Shown here piece after piece: positions 1 to 8,916 of a DNA stretch of 64,000 nucleotides (within the stretch, counting starts at the first letter, position 1; each line of letters starts with the position of its first letter). The notes under the pieces were generated by a model that saw nothing but the letters and a program-made list of their open reading frames with translations, ran no database searches and was not told where the DNA came from. The translations under genes were made by a program, and so were the position numbers. The stretch is from Micromonospora sp. C28SCA-DRY-2 (GTDB lineage Bacteria; Actinomycetota; Actinomycetes; Mycobacteriales; Micromonosporaceae), in the NCBI RefSeq assembly GCF_030519475.1, contig NZ_JAUMKD010000002.1:1-64000 (forward strand), given 5' to 3'.

Positions 1-1250
1 GTGACCTGGCGGATGTTGGGGACGGTCAGCAGGCGGGCGACGAAGCGTTCCAGGCCGATGGCGAAGCCGCCGTGCGGCGGCATGCCGTGCCGGAACGCGT
101 CGACGTAGCCGGCGTACGGCTCGACCGGCTCGCCGCGCGCCGCGAGCGCCGCCAGGTAGTCGGCGTGCCGGTGCAGCCGCTGCCCGCCGGTCACCAGCTC
201 CAGCCCCCGGAACAGCAGGTCGAAGCCGTTGGAGTAGGCCGGCCGCGCCGGGTCCGGATGGGTGTAGAAGGGCCGCTTCGCCATCGGGTAGCCGGTGACG
301 AAGAGGAACTCCGAGCCGTGTTCCCGCCGGGCCCACTCCCCCAGCGCCCGCTCGTGCGCCGGGGCGAGGTCCGGCTCGTCGGCCGGCGCGCCGGCGATCT
401 TCAGCGCCTCGGTGAAGTGCACCGCCGGGATCTCCGCCGGCACCTCGGGGGCCTCGACGCCGAGCGTGGCCAGCGCCGCACCGGCGCGCCCCGCCACCGC
501 GTCGAGCATGCCGGCCAGGGTGTGCCGCAGCACGGCCATCACGTCCCGGTGGTCGGTGACGAAGCCCAGCTCGGCGTCGAGCGAGGTGTACTGCGCCAGG
601 TGCCGGACGGTGTCGTGCGGCTCGGCCCGGAACACCGGCCCGACCTCGTAGACCCGCTCGAACACGCCCACCATCAGCTGCTTGTAGAACTGCGGCGACT
701 GGGCCAGGTACGCGGGCCGGCCGAACCAGTCCAGCGCGAACACGTTCGCCCCGCTCTCGGTGGACGAGGCGACCACCTTCGGGGTGTGGATCTCCACGAA
801 GTCGCGGGCGTCGAGCGCGGCGCGGAAGCCGGCCACGGCCGCCGCCGAGACGCGCAGCGCCGCCGACCGGGTCGGGTGGCGCAGCGCGACCGGCGCGTGG
901 TCGAGCTGGGTGGGCAGGCTCGCGGTCAGTTCCGGCCGGAACAGGTCGAACGGGGGCGGCACGGCGGGCGGGCCGAGCGGTCGTACCACCGGCGCGGTGA
1001 CCTCGACCCCGGCGGGCGCGGTGGCGTTCGCGACCGCCGTGCCGGTGACCTCGACGACTGTCTCCTCGGTCAGCGCCGCCAGTTGGGTGCGCACGGCCGG
1101 GTCGGTGACCACCACCTGGGCGAGCCCGGCGGCGTCCCGGACGATCAGGAAGGCCACCGACTTGAGCAGCCGGCGGCGGTGCACCCAGCCGGCAATCCGG
1201 ACGGACCTGCCGACCTGGGCGGGAAGCTGGGCGGAAAGGATGCGTTGCAC
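1..1250 (-). CDS. aspS: Aspartate--tRNA(Asp/Asn) ligase, archaeal type, 3' end cut by the window
   Basis: Class II aminoacyl-tRNA synthetase that charges tRNA with aspartate. The GTG start at 1250 has a GGAGGT ribosome site 7 nt upstream, and the protein runs off the window edge after about 416 residues. An OB-fold anticodon domain comes first (IAGWVHRRR, residues 19-27). The catalytic domain has motif 2 (FRAEPHDTVRHL) and the motif 3 region (GMPPHGGFAIGLERF) close to the window edge. Length and motifs fit the short archaeal-type AspRS, not the long bacterial AspRS with a GAD insertion. Where discriminating archaeal enzymes have Trp (AGWVWEV), this one has His24; His there is known from non-discriminating enzymes that also make Asp-tRNA(Asn) for GatCAB. 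That specificity is inferred. A T-box leader precedes the gene. Confidence 0.93.
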   Translation of the reverse strand, partial: MQRILSAQLPAQVGRSVRIAGWVHRRRLLKSVAFLIVRDAAGLAQVVVTDPAVRTQLAALTEETVVEVTGTAVANATAPAGVEVTAPVVRPLGPPAVPPPFDLFRPELTASLPTQLDHAPVALRHPTRSAALRVSAAAVAGFRAALDARDFVEIHTPKVVASSTESGANVFALDWFGRPAYLAQSPQFYKQLMVGVFERVYEVGPVFRAEPHDTVRHLAQYTSLDAELGFVTDHRDVMAVLRHTLAGMLDAVAGRAGAALATLGVEAPEVPAEIPAVHFTEALKIAGAPADEPDLAPAHERALGEWARREHGSEFLFVTGYPMAKRPFYTHPDPARPAYSNGFDLLFRGLELVTGGQRLHRHADYLAALAARGEPVEPYAGYVDAFRHGMPPHGGFAIGLERFVARLLTVPNIRQV

Positions 1251-1516
1251 GGCGGTTACCTCCTCGATCAATCGCAACGCGATCCCCGGGAGGTGTGGGC
1301 GAGCGGGAACCTCGCGGTGCCACCACACCTTCGCCCCCGCGAACGGGAGCCTCGTTCGTCGCCTGGTGACCGGGGCCAGCCGGGCGGGGTCTACTGGGCG
1401 CGAGCGCCGTTCTTCCCGCAGCTCGGGAGGGTCTTCGCGGGCCGGCGCCAGACCGCCTCACAGCAACCGGCGGCTCTCTTCGACTGGCGGATCGGCCCGT
1501 TACTCGGCTCCGTCAC
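1251..1516 (-). promoter_or_regulatory. T-box riboswitch, Asp (GAC) specifier, translational type
   Basis: The untranslated leader of aspS has the parts of a T-box. Stem I pairs CGGGCCG with CGGCCCG and CGCCAG with CTGGCG around a distal AGAGAGCCGCCGG region. The specifier loop has AGTA on the 5' side (ending at 1501) and GAA-GAC on the 3' side; GAC, at 1433-1431, is an Asp codon. The T-box bulge TGGTGGCACCGCGA lies at about 1323-1310, enclosed by AGGTGTGG (1330-1323) and CCACACCT (1298-1291). ACCTCC (1294-1289) is complementary to the ribosome site GGAGGT (1263-1258) and overlaps the antisequestrator arm. Uncharged tRNA-Asp should therefore free the ribosome site. No U-tract terminator is seen, so control is probably translational. 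Confidence 0.88.
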
Positions 1517-1649
1517 AGCTTTGCCGGGCACGGTAGCAGGCCCGCCGGCCCGGATGTGACGCTTTTTCGGGGCGGCCGGGTGTCGACCGTCACAAGCCCC
1601 GCGGCGTGACGCCGGTCGCCCGACGTACATCGACGGCGGCCGTCGGGCG

Positions 1650-1655
1650 TAGGCT
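1650..1655 (+). promoter_or_regulatory. -10 box of leaderless lipA
   Basis: TAGGCT lies 7 nt before the GTG start at 1663, which would place the transcription start at the start codon. No ribosome site is visible upstream of that GTG. Confidence 0.5.
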
Positions 1656-1662
1656 CGGATTC

Positions 1663-2658
1663 GTGACGATCGAGCACTCCGCGCCGACGACCGGCCCGGC
1701 CGCGCGTACCGCGACGCCCGCCCCCGAGGGGCGGCGCATGCTGCGGATCGAGGCGCGCAACGCCGAGACGCCGATCGAGCGCAAGCCGCCGTGGATCAAG
1801 GTCAAGGCCAAGATGGGCCCGGAGTACACCCAGCTGCGCGGGCTCGTCTCGCGCGAGGGGCTGCACACCGTCTGTCAGGAGGCCGGCTGCCCCAACATCT
1901 ACGAATGCTGGGAGGACCGGGAGGCCACCTTCCTCATCGGTGGCGACCAGTGCACCCGCCGCTGCGACTTCTGCCAGATCGACACCGGAAAGCCGGCCGA
2001 GTTCGACGCCGACGAGCCGCGCCGGGTCGCCGAGTCGGTGGCCGCGATGGGCCTGCGCTACGCCACCGTCACCGGCGTGGCCCGCGACGACCTGCCCGAC
2101 GGCGGCGCCTGGCTCTACGCCGAGACCGTGCGCCAGATCCACGCGCTCCAGGCCGGCTGCGGCGTGGAGCTGCTGATCCCCGACTTCAACGCCGACCCGG
2201 AGCAGCTCGCCGAGGTGTTCGGGTCGCGGCCCGAGGTGCTCGCGCACAACGTCGAGACCGTGCCGCGGATTTTCAAGCGGATCCGCCCGGCGTTCCGCTA
2301 CGAGCGCTCGCTGGACGTCATCCGGCAGGCCCGCGCCGCCGGCCTGGTCACCAAGAGCAACCTGATCCTGGGCATGGGCGAGGAGCGGGTCGAGGTCTCG
2401 CAGGCGCTGCGTGACCTGCACGAGGCCGGCTGCGAGCTGATCACCATCACCCAGTACCTGCGCCCCTCCCCCCGGCACCACCCGGTCACCCGCTGGGTCA
2501 AGCCGGAGGAGTTCGTCGAGCTGCGCGAGGAGGCCGAGGAGATCGGCTTCGCCGGGGTGATGAGCGGGCCGCTGGTGCGCTCGTCGTACCGGGCCGGCCG
2601 GCTCTACCGGCAGGCGCTGGAGGCCCGCGAGGGCGCCACGGTGGGCACCGCCGGCTGA
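1663..2658 (+). CDS. lipA: Lipoyl synthase
   Basis: Radical SAM enzyme that inserts two sulfurs into octanoyl groups on E2 and H proteins to make the lipoyl cofactor. The auxiliary cluster cysteines C71, C76 and C82 ([12 protein letters not shown]) and the radical SAM motif CTRRCDFC (C97, C101, C104) are present. The C-terminal RSSYRAG gives the conserved serine ligand of the auxiliary cluster. The GTG at 1663 gives 331 residues, the usual length; a longer reading from 1606 would add 19 residues that look non-coding. lipB is not adjacent, unlike in many actinomycetes. A -10 box 7 nt upstream suggests a leaderless mRNA. Confidence 0.96.
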   Translation: MTIEHSAPTTGPAARTATPAPEGRRMLRIEARNAETPIERKPPWIKVKAKMGPEYTQLRGLVSREGLHTVCQEAGCPNIYECWEDREATFLIGGDQCTRRCDFCQIDTGKPAEFDADEPRRVAESVAAMGLRYATVTGVARDDLPDGGAWLYAETVRQIHALQAGCGVELLIPDFNADPEQLAEVFGSRPEVLAHNVETVPRIFKRIRPAFRYERSLDVIRQARAAGLVTKSNLILGMGEERVEVSQALRDLHEAGCELITITQYLRPSPRHHPVTRWVKPEEFVELREEAEEIGFAGVMSGPLVRSSYRAGRLYRQALEAREGATVGTAG

Positions 2659-2710
2659 CCCGCCGGCACCGCTGCCCGGCCCGCCGCCGGCCAGGTGCCA
2701 TGATCGGCCC

Positions 2711-4456
2711 ATGACCACGGGGGTACGCCAGCGGCGCCGCACCGCGCCGCGCGCGCTGCCGGGCGCCCGGTGGACCGGGCTGGCCGGGCTGCTCACCGTG
2801 GCGGCGATCGTGGCCGGGGTCGGCTACCGCCTCTGGCTGCTGCTGCACGACGCGCCGCCGACGAACAGCGACGAGGCCACCCTGGGCCTGGCCGCGCTGC
2901 ACATCGCCCAGGGGCGCGAGTTCCCGGTCTGGTTCTACGGCCAGGAGTACATGGGGCCGCTGGAGGCGTACCTGGCCGCGCCGGTGTTCGCGCTGGCCGG
3001 GCCCTCCGTGCTCGGGCTGCGGCTGCCCACCCTGGCGCTGTACGCCCTGTTCGTGCTGCTCGCCTGGCGGCTGAGCGTGCGGCTCACCGGGGACCGGTGG
3101 TTCGCCCTGCTGGTGGTCGCGCTGCTCGCGCTCGGCTCCGACCGGATCGTGAAGAACCAGCTCATCGCCGGGGGCGGCTACCCCGAGATGAACGTGGCCG
3201 GGATGGCGCTCGCCCTGCTCGCGTACGACCTGGCCGCCGGGCGGCCGGGGCGCCGGCTGCCCCGCTGGGCGGCCTGGGGGTTCCTGGCCGGGCTGATGGC
3301 CTGGGTGGACCCGCTGGTGCTGCCGTACGTGGCGGCGACCGGCGCGGTGCTGCTCGGGTTCCGCCGGCGTGAGCTGCGCGGCCGGGCCGGCGCGCTGCTC
3401 GGGCTCGCCGCCGTGCTCGGCGCCGCGCCGCTGCTCGGGCACAGCCTGCTGACCGGCGGCAACCCGTTCGCCGCCGTACTCGCCGCCGGCGGCGCCGACC
3501 AGAGCGCCGGCTGGGCCGACCGGCTGCACGGCGCGCTGGTGCTCGGCCCGCCGCTGGGCATGGGCTTCTGCTCGCCGAGCCACTGCACCACCTGGCAGCT
3601 CTGGTGGGCGGTGGCCCTGCCGGTGCTGCTCGCGGTGGCCGGCGCCGCCGCCTGGCGCACCCTGCGCACCGGCGGCACCGGCGTGCATCCGCGGGTGGGG
3701 GCGGCGATCCGGCTCGCGCTCGTGCTGGGTGGCGTCGCCACGCTCGCCGTCTACGCCGTCAGCAGCGCCGCCGGGCGGACCCCGGTGGAGAGTTCGCGCT
3801 ACCTGTCCTGCCTGCTGGTCTCCCTGCCCGCCCTGCTCTGGCCACTCTGGACCGCCGCCCGGGGCGCGAGGTCACGAGCCGCGGCTGAACCGGCCGGCAC
3901 CGGACCGGACACCCGAACCGCCGGTCGGGATGCCGGGCCGGCCGGTGACGCGCGGAGCGCTGACCCGAGGTCAGGCGTCCGACCGGCGGCACGGCGGTCG
4001 GCCGGGCCGGACGCGACAGGCTGGCGGCCGGGCGCGCTCCGGGTCGCGGCGGTCGGCGTGCTCGCGGCGACCGCCGGCACCGCCGTCGTCGCCACGGCCG
4101 GCGCGATCGGCACCGCCCCGGCCGTGCGGGCCGCCGAGGCCCGGCACGCCGCGCTCGTGGCCACCCTGCGCGAGCGCGGCGTCCGGCACGTCTACGGCGG
4201 CTACTGGACCTGCAACCGGCTCACCTTCGCCAGCGCCGAGGACGTGGTCTGCGCGGTGGTCCACGACGACCTGAGTCCCGGCCACGACCGTTACCTGCCG
4301 TACCGGCGGGCGGTGCGGCAGGCGGCGGCTCCCGCCTGGGTCGCGCCCGTCGGCTCGCCGTTGGCCGCCCGCCTCGACCAGCGGACCCGCGCCGAGCCGG
4401 ACCGCCTGACGCCCGTCACCATCGACGGCTGGCGCATCTACCTCCCGCAACCCTGA
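2711..4456 (+). CDS. Polytopic membrane protein, GT39/ArnT-like glycosyltransferase
   Basis: A 581-residue protein with about ten hydrophobic segments. After the first membrane span comes an Asp-Glu motif in an extracytoplasmic loop (PPTNSDEATLGLAA, about residue 50), followed by GQEYMGPLEAYLAA. This is the arrangement of GT-C glycosyltransferases of the PMT/ArnT superfamily (GT39), which use polyprenyl-phosphate sugars. A hydrophilic Arg/Ala/Gly-rich stretch near residues 390-435 separates the core from a short C-terminal soluble part. The acceptor cannot be read from sequence. It is a single gene, followed by a hairpin shared with the convergent LuxR gene. Confidence 0.7.
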   Translation: MTTGVRQRRRTAPRALPGARWTGLAGLLTVAAIVAGVGYRLWLLLHDAPPTNSDEATLGLAALHIAQGREFPVWFYGQEYMGPLEAYLAAPVFALAGPSVLGLRLPTLALYALFVLLAWRLSVRLTGDRWFALLVVALLALGSDRIVKNQLIAGGGYPEMNVAGMALALLAYDLAAGRPGRRLPRWAAWGFLAGLMAWVDPLVLPYVAATGAVLLGFRRRELRGRAGALLGLAAVLGAAPLLGHSLLTGGNPFAAVLAAGGADQSAGWADRLHGALVLGPPLGMGFCSPSHCTTWQLWWAVALPVLLAVAGAAAWRTLRTGGTGVHPRVGAAIRLALVLGGVATLAVYAVSSAAGRTPVESSRYLSCLLVSLPALLWPLWTAARGARSRAAAEPAGTGPDTRTAGRDAGPAGDARSADPRSGVRPAARRSAGPDATGWRPGALRVAAVGVLAATAGTAVVATAGAIGTAPAVRAAEARHAALVATLRERGVRHVYGGYWTCNRLTFASAEDVVCAVVHDDLSPGHDRYLPYRRAVRQAAAPAWVAPVGSPLAARLDQRTRAEPDRLTPVTIDGWRIYLPQP

Positions 4457-4472
4457 CCCCCGCCGCCCGCTC

Positions 4473-4524
4473 GGTCCCGGAACGAGTGGCTGTCCCGCAC
4501 GGGATGGCCACTCGCTCCGGGACC
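4473..4524. terminator. Bidirectional hairpin terminator
   Basis: Two 25-nt arms (4473-4497 and 4500-4524) with three mismatches and a 2-nt loop lie between convergent genes. There is no T-tract on either side. Confidence 0.7.
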
Positions 4525-4536
4525 GTGCGCGAGCCG

Positions 4537-7500
4537 TCAGGAGGCGGCGGGTTCGGCGAGGAGGCCGAGGCGGTGGGCGAGCGCGGCGGCCTCGACCCGG
4601 TTGCTCACGTCGAGCTTGGCGATGATCCGGGACACGTGCACGCTCGCCGTCTTCGGCGAGATGAACAGCTCCTCGGCGATCCGGCTGTTGCTGTGCCCCT
4701 CGGCGACCAGCCGCAGCACCTCGCGTTCGCGCAGGGTGAGCAGGTCGGCGCCGGGGCGGCCGCGGGTCGCGCCGCGCAGCCCGACCCGCCGGGCCAGGGT
4801 GGCCGCCCGCTCGGCCAGCGGCGGCGCACCGAGCCGGTCGGCGATCGCGGCGACCTCGGCCACCGCTGCCGACACCTCGTCCCGCTCGCCGGCCGCGGCG
4901 GCCGCCTCGGCCAGCGAGAGCAGCGCCCGGCCGAGCGGCCAGGGCTGCCCGTCGGCGCGCCACGCGCTCACCGCCGTCCGCCAGGCGGCCAGCGGGTCGT
5001 CCCCGGCGGCGACGGTGGCGGCCAGCTCGGCGGCGTGCGCCCGCTCGGCGGGGAACCGGACCGGCACGCTGGCGGCGAGCGCGGTGACCCGGGCGACCAG
5101 CGACTCGTCGTCGAGCTGCCGGGCGGTCCGGGCCAGCGCGGTCAGCACCGGCCAGGCGTACCGGGGGCAGCCGGGCAGGTCGGGGTCGACCAGCGCCGCC
5201 TCGGCCGCGCGCCGCGCCTCGGTACGGTCGTCGGCGGCCAGCGCCGCCTCCAGGCGCAGCTCCAGCAGCGGCAGCCGCTGGTGCGCGTGCAGGTAGGGGC
5301 GGTTCAGGAAGCCCAGCGCCCGGCCGACCGCCTCGTCCGCGCCCGGGTGCCCCTGGGCCAGCCGCTGCCCGGCGCGCAGTTGCAGCCAGTGCAGGCCGGA
5401 GACGCCCGGCGGGTCGATCCGGGCCGCCTCGGCGCAGATCTCCTCGGCCTCCGTCCACCGGCCCAGCGCCAGCAGCGCCTCAGCCTGGTTGGACAGCAGG
5501 TACGCGCCGGTGGACCGGCTGATCCCGACCCGGCGGGCCTCGGTCACCCCGTCCGCGGCCGCCTGCGCCGACTCGGCGTACCGGCCGAGTTCGAAGAGCA
5601 CGTCGGAGCGGTAGACCAGCGCGGTGACCAGGCTCTCGGCGTTGCCGGCGGCCCGGGCCAGCTGCTCGGCCCGGTCCACCTCGGCCAGCCCCAGGTCGGC
5701 CGAGTCATGCCGGTGGCAGAGCACCGCCAGCTGCACCGGCAGCATCGTCTGGTCGATCCCCGACTCCTGCGCCGCGGCCAGCACCTCGGCCGCGAGCCGG
5801 GTGCCGTCGACCGGGTCGATCCGGGCCAGCTGGGCGGTGATGCCGGCGAGCAGGCGCAGCCGCTCCGGCCCGTCCGGCACCCGCCCGGCCAGCCGGTACG
5901 CCTTCCGCAGCTCGGCGGCGCCGTCGGCCTTGCCGAGCATGGCCAGCATCCGGGCGTGCCGGTCGAGCAGGCCGGCGGCACGCAGCGGCTCGGCGTCGGC
6001 GTCGACCTCGGCCAGCGCGGCCCGGGCCAGGGTGAGCGCCCGCTTGTAGTCACCGGCGGTGGTGGCGGCGGCCAGCGTCTCCTCCAGCACCGCCAGGTGG
6101 TCCATGCCGAGCCGGTCGGCCGCGTCGGGCACCAGTTCCCAGAGCTCCAGCACCCGTTCCAGCAGCCGGCTCTGCTCCGCGTACGCGTACCGCTCGGCGG
6201 CGGCGCGGGCCGCGGCGCGGGCGGTCACCAGGGCCCGGGGGTGGTCGTGCGCGGCGTACCAGTGGTGGGCGATCTCGGCCGGCGCGCGGCCGGCGGGGAC
6301 CAGGTGCGGCTGCGCCTCGATGGCGGCGGCGAACCGGGCGTGCAGCCGGGCGTGCTCGCCGGGGAGCAGTTCGTCGTGCACCGCCTCGCGGACCAGCGCG
6401 TGCCGGAACTCGTAGTCGCCGTCCGGGTCGGCCACCACCAGCTGGGCGGCGACGGCGGCGCGCAGCGCGTCCTCCAGCTCCGCCTCGGGCAGGCCGGCGA
6501 CCTGGGCGATCAGCTGGTGGGCGAAGCGGGTGCCGCCGGCCGCGGCGATCCGCAGCACCCGCTGGGCCGCGTCGGGCAGCCGGTCCACCCGGGCCAGCAG
6601 CAGGTCGCGCAGGGTGTCCGGAAGGGCGGCACAGCCGATCGGGTCACCGGCGGCGGCCAGTTCCTCGATGAAGAACGGGTTGCCCTGGGTGCGGTCGTGC
6701 ACGTCCTCGACGGCGCGGGCGGCCGGCTCGGCGCCGAGCAGGTCGGTCAGGATCGCGGCGGTGCCGTCCCGGTCCAGGCGGCCCAGTTCGACCCGCTCGA
6801 CGCCGCGGGCGCGGTCCAGTTCGGCCAGGAAGGGGCGCAGCGGGTGCCCGCGGTGCAGTTCGTCGGTGCGGTACGTGCAGACCAGCAGCAGCCGGGCGGT
6901 GCGGGCGGCCCGGACCAGGAAGCCGATCAGGTCGCGGGTGGACCGGTCGGCCCAGTGCAGGTCCTCGATCACCAGCACCAGCGGCTGCGCCGCGGCGAGC
7001 CGGTGGAACAGCCCGGCGACCAGGTCGAACAGGTAGCCGCGGGGAGCGTCGGAGGTCGGTACGGCGGCGGGCACGGCGACCCCGGCCGGGACCCGGGCCA
7101 GCTCCGGCAGCAGCCGGGCGAACTCCCCCTCGTACCCGTCGAGGACGCCCGGGCCGTCCTGGCGCAGCACGTCGCGCAGCGCAGCGGCGAACGGCGCGAA
7201 CGGCAGGCCCGCCTCGCCCAGCTCCAGGCACTGGCCGACGAGCAGCCGCGCCCCGGCGGCGGTGGCCAGCCCGCCGAACTCCTCCAGCAGCCGGGTCTTG
7301 CCCACCCCGGCCTCGCCGCCGACCAGCACCGTGGTCGGCTCCCCGGTGCGCGCCCGGGCGAGGGCGTCGCGCAGGGCCGCCAGTTCACTCTGGCGGCCGA
7401 CGAGGACGGAGCTGGCGGCGCGTACGGTCACGGCTCCGAGCATGCCACGGCCGGCGCCGCCGCCGTCCACGGAGATCAACCCGCCGGCCGGCGGCGCGTC

Positions 7501-7710
7501 GGCGGCCGGCGCGGCCGGTGCGTCGGGTGTGTCGGGTGCGGCCACGGCGGACCGGTCGGGCGCCGCCGGCGGCACGAGACCGGCCGGCGCGGCGGGCCGG
7601 TCCGGCGTGGGGACGACACCGGCCGCCGGTGACTGGTCACCGGCGGCCGGGGTCGCGGGGCCGGCGGCCGGGCGGGCAGCGCCGGCCGCCGGCGGGGCGG
7701 GGGCGGTCAC
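4537..7710 (-). CDS. LuxR-family regulator with N-terminal AAA ATPase domain (LAL type)
   Basis: A large 1057-residue transcription regulator. A Pro/Ala-rich leader (residues 1-90) is followed by an AAA domain with Walker A GGEAGVGKT, Walker B LVLVIEDLHWAD and a sensor region STRDLIGFL. Next comes a long alpha-helical TPR-like region, then a C-terminal LuxR helix-turn-helix (LTLREREVLRLVAEGHSN...SVHVSRI). The family (MalT/LAL) uses ATP to sense an inducer. The GTG start at 7710 overlaps the TGA of the upstream 55-codon gene (GTGA), which supports it. A second possible start is Met90 at 7443, just before the ATPase domain. The target genes are not evident. Confidence 0.9.
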   Translation of the reverse strand: MTAPAPPAAGAARPAAGPATPAAGDQSPAAGVVPTPDRPAAPAGLVPPAAPDRSAVAAPDTPDAPAAPAADAPPAGGLISVDGGGAGRGMLGAVTVRAASSVLVGRQSELAALRDALARARTGEPTTVLVGGEAGVGKTRLLEEFGGLATAAGARLLVGQCLELGEAGLPFAPFAAALRDVLRQDGPGVLDGYEGEFARLLPELARVPAGVAVPAAVPTSDAPRGYLFDLVAGLFHRLAAAQPLVLVIEDLHWADRSTRDLIGFLVRAARTARLLLVCTYRTDELHRGHPLRPFLAELDRARGVERVELGRLDRDGTAAILTDLLGAEPAARAVEDVHDRTQGNPFFIEELAAAGDPIGCAALPDTLRDLLLARVDRLPDAAQRVLRIAAAGGTRFAHQLIAQVAGLPEAELEDALRAAVAAQLVVADPDGDYEFRHALVREAVHDELLPGEHARLHARFAAAIEAQPHLVPAGRAPAEIAHHWYAAHDHPRALVTARAAARAAAERYAYAEQSRLLERVLELWELVPDAADRLGMDHLAVLEETLAAATTAGDYKRALTLARAALAEVDADAEPLRAAGLLDRHARMLAMLGKADGAAELRKAYRLAGRVPDGPERLRLLAGITAQLARIDPVDGTRLAAEVLAAAQESGIDQTMLPVQLAVLCHRHDSADLGLAEVDRAEQLARAAGNAESLVTALVYRSDVLFELGRYAESAQAAADGVTEARRVGISRSTGAYLLSNQAEALLALGRWTEAEEICAEAARIDPPGVSGLHWLQLRAGQRLAQGHPGADEAVGRALGFLNRPYLHAHQRLPLLELRLEAALAADDRTEARRAAEAALVDPDLPGCPRYAWPVLTALARTARQLDDESLVARVTALAASVPVRFPAERAHAAELAATVAAGDDPLAAWRTAVSAWRADGQPWPLGRALLSLAEAAAAAGERDEVSAAVAEVAAIADRLGAPPLAERAATLARRVGLRGATRGRPGADLLTLREREVLRLVAEGHSNSRIAEELFISPKTASVHVSRIIAKLDVSNRVEAAALAHRLGLLAEPAAS

Positions 7711-7874
7711 CGGCGGGCGTCGTCGGTACGGCCGGCCTGGCGGCGCCCCAGCCAGCCGCGTCCGCTGCGCCGGGCCACCGACCGGGCGAGCCGGTCGGCC
7801 GCCGCCTCGGCGCGCAGCTCGGCGGCGTGCGTGCGGTGCAGGGAGAGGATGAATTCCGCGTCGTTGCCGAACAT
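7707..7874 (-). CDS. Small basic protein, 55 residues, coupled to the LuxR regulator
   Basis: The ATG at 7874 has an AGGAG ribosome site 7 nt upstream. The protein begins MFGNDAEFILSLHRTHAAEL and continues as an Ala/Arg-rich helix ending in RTDDARR. Its TGA overlaps the GTG start of the LuxR/ATPase gene, so translation is probably coupled. There is no signal peptide or membrane segment, and I do not recognise a family. The good ribosome site, GC-rich codon positions and overlap make it a likely real gene. It may be a partner or leader protein of the regulator, which is inference only. Confidence 0.72.
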   Translation of the reverse strand: MFGNDAEFILSLHRTHAAELRAEAAADRLARSVARRSGRGWLGRRQAGRTDDARR

Positions 7875-8070
7875 GTCGGGCTCCTGTCGTGCGTCTCGGT
7901 CATCTGCTGACGTTGACTCTCCGCGCGAAGGTGGCCCCGGGGCATGGGCACGCTGCCTGATCTTCGCCCGCTCCCCCTCCTTACGCCGGCGCTCACCCGC
8001 CCGGTCGGCGCCGTAAGGTACTCAGCCCACCGAGCACCGGCCGCGGATCAACCCGGCGGTTGCCGACCAC

Positions 8071-8076
8071 TAGACT
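8071..8076 (+). promoter_or_regulatory. -10 box of leaderless DUF4191 gene
   Basis: TAGACT lies 7 nt before the ATG at 8084, consistent with transcription starting at the start codon. Confidence 0.45.
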
Positions 8077-8083
8077 CTGGGGC

Positions 8084-8773
8084 ATGGCAAAGCCCCAGGA
8101 GAAGGTCTCGTTCGGCCAGCGGCTGAAGCAGATCGGGTTGGTGTTCAAGTTCACCGCCAAGCAGGACAGGTGGTTCGCGCCGCTGGCCGCCGCCGCGGTG
8201 CTGATCCCGCTCGCGCTCACCGTGGTCGCGGTGATCCTGTGGGGCTGGATCTGGCTGCCGATCGGCATCCTGCTGACGCTGCTCGCGCTGCTGATCGTGC
8301 TCAACCTGCGGTCCAACAAGGCCATGATGAACGCCGCCGAGGGCCAGCCGGGCGCGGCGGCCCAGATCATGGAGAGCATGCGGGGCGACTGGCGGGTGAC
8401 GCCGGCGGTCAGCTCCACCACCCAGATGGACATGGTGCACCTGGTCATCGGCCGTCCCGGCGTGATCCTGCTGGCCGAGGGCAACCCGCAGCGGGTGCGC
8501 GGCCTGCTCGGCCAGGAGAAGCGCCGGCTGGCCAAGGTGATCGGCTCGGCGCCGCTCTACGACTACGTGATCGGCCAGGACGAGGGTGAGCTGCCCATCC
8601 GCAAGCTGCGGATGACGCTGATGCGGCTGCCGCGCAACCTGAGCGGCAAGGACGTCAACTCGCTGGACAAGCGGCTCAAGGCGCTCACCGCCCGGCCGCA
8701 GATGCCCAAGGGCGCCATCCCGAAGAACATGCGGCCGCCGCGGGGCGCCTTCCGCCAGACCCGCGGTCGCTGA
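8084..8773 (+). CDS. DUF4191 membrane protein
   Basis: A 229-residue protein with two adjacent membrane spans (about residues 38-85, LAAAAVLIPLALTVVAVILW then ILLTLLALLIVL) after a short basic cytoplasmic start. A soluble domain follows with VIGRPGVILLAEGNPQRVRG and a basic Arg-rich tail. This matches the DUF4191 family found throughout actinobacteria, whose function is unknown. The family is often near lipA and glnA, as here. The start at MAKPQEK is chosen because a -10 box ends 7 nt before it; an in-frame ATG at 8060 lies upstream of that box. Confidence 0.85.
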   Translation: MAKPQEKVSFGQRLKQIGLVFKFTAKQDRWFAPLAAAAVLIPLALTVVAVILWGWIWLPIGILLTLLALLIVLNLRSNKAMMNAAEGQPGAAAQIMESMRGDWRVTPAVSSTTQMDMVHLVIGRPGVILLAEGNPQRVRGLLGQEKRRLAKVIGSAPLYDYVIGQDEGELPIRKLRMTLMRLPRNLSGKDVNSLDKRLKALTARPQMPKGAIPKNMRPPRGAFRQTRGR

Positions 8774-8785
8774 CCCACGACGTAC

Positions 8786-8820
8786 GCGAGGAGCCGGGCC
8801 CGACGGGCCCGGCTCCTCGC
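8786..8820. terminator. Bidirectional terminator hairpin
   Basis: A perfect 16-bp stem (arms 8786-8801 and 8805-8820) with a GAC loop separates the convergent DUF4191 and RDD genes. Confidence 0.82.
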
Positions 8821-8916
8821 GTAAGGGGCCCCTGCTCCCCTCGATCGTCTGACGCCCGGCCTGGGGGATCGGCCGTTTCCGCCCGGTCCGGGGACGACGA
8901 GCACGGCGCTTGCGGG

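Noticed and set aside
4486..7632. Plus-strand open frame of 1048 codons
   Set aside because: It is antisense to the LuxR/ATPase gene and of Gln/Arg/Gly-rich composition typical of a shadow frame in GC-rich DNA; the minus strand has all family motifs.
7637..7996. Minus-strand 119-codon frame over the small coupled gene
   Set aside because: Another frame over the same bases has a ribosome site, a GTGA overlap and a more plausible protein.
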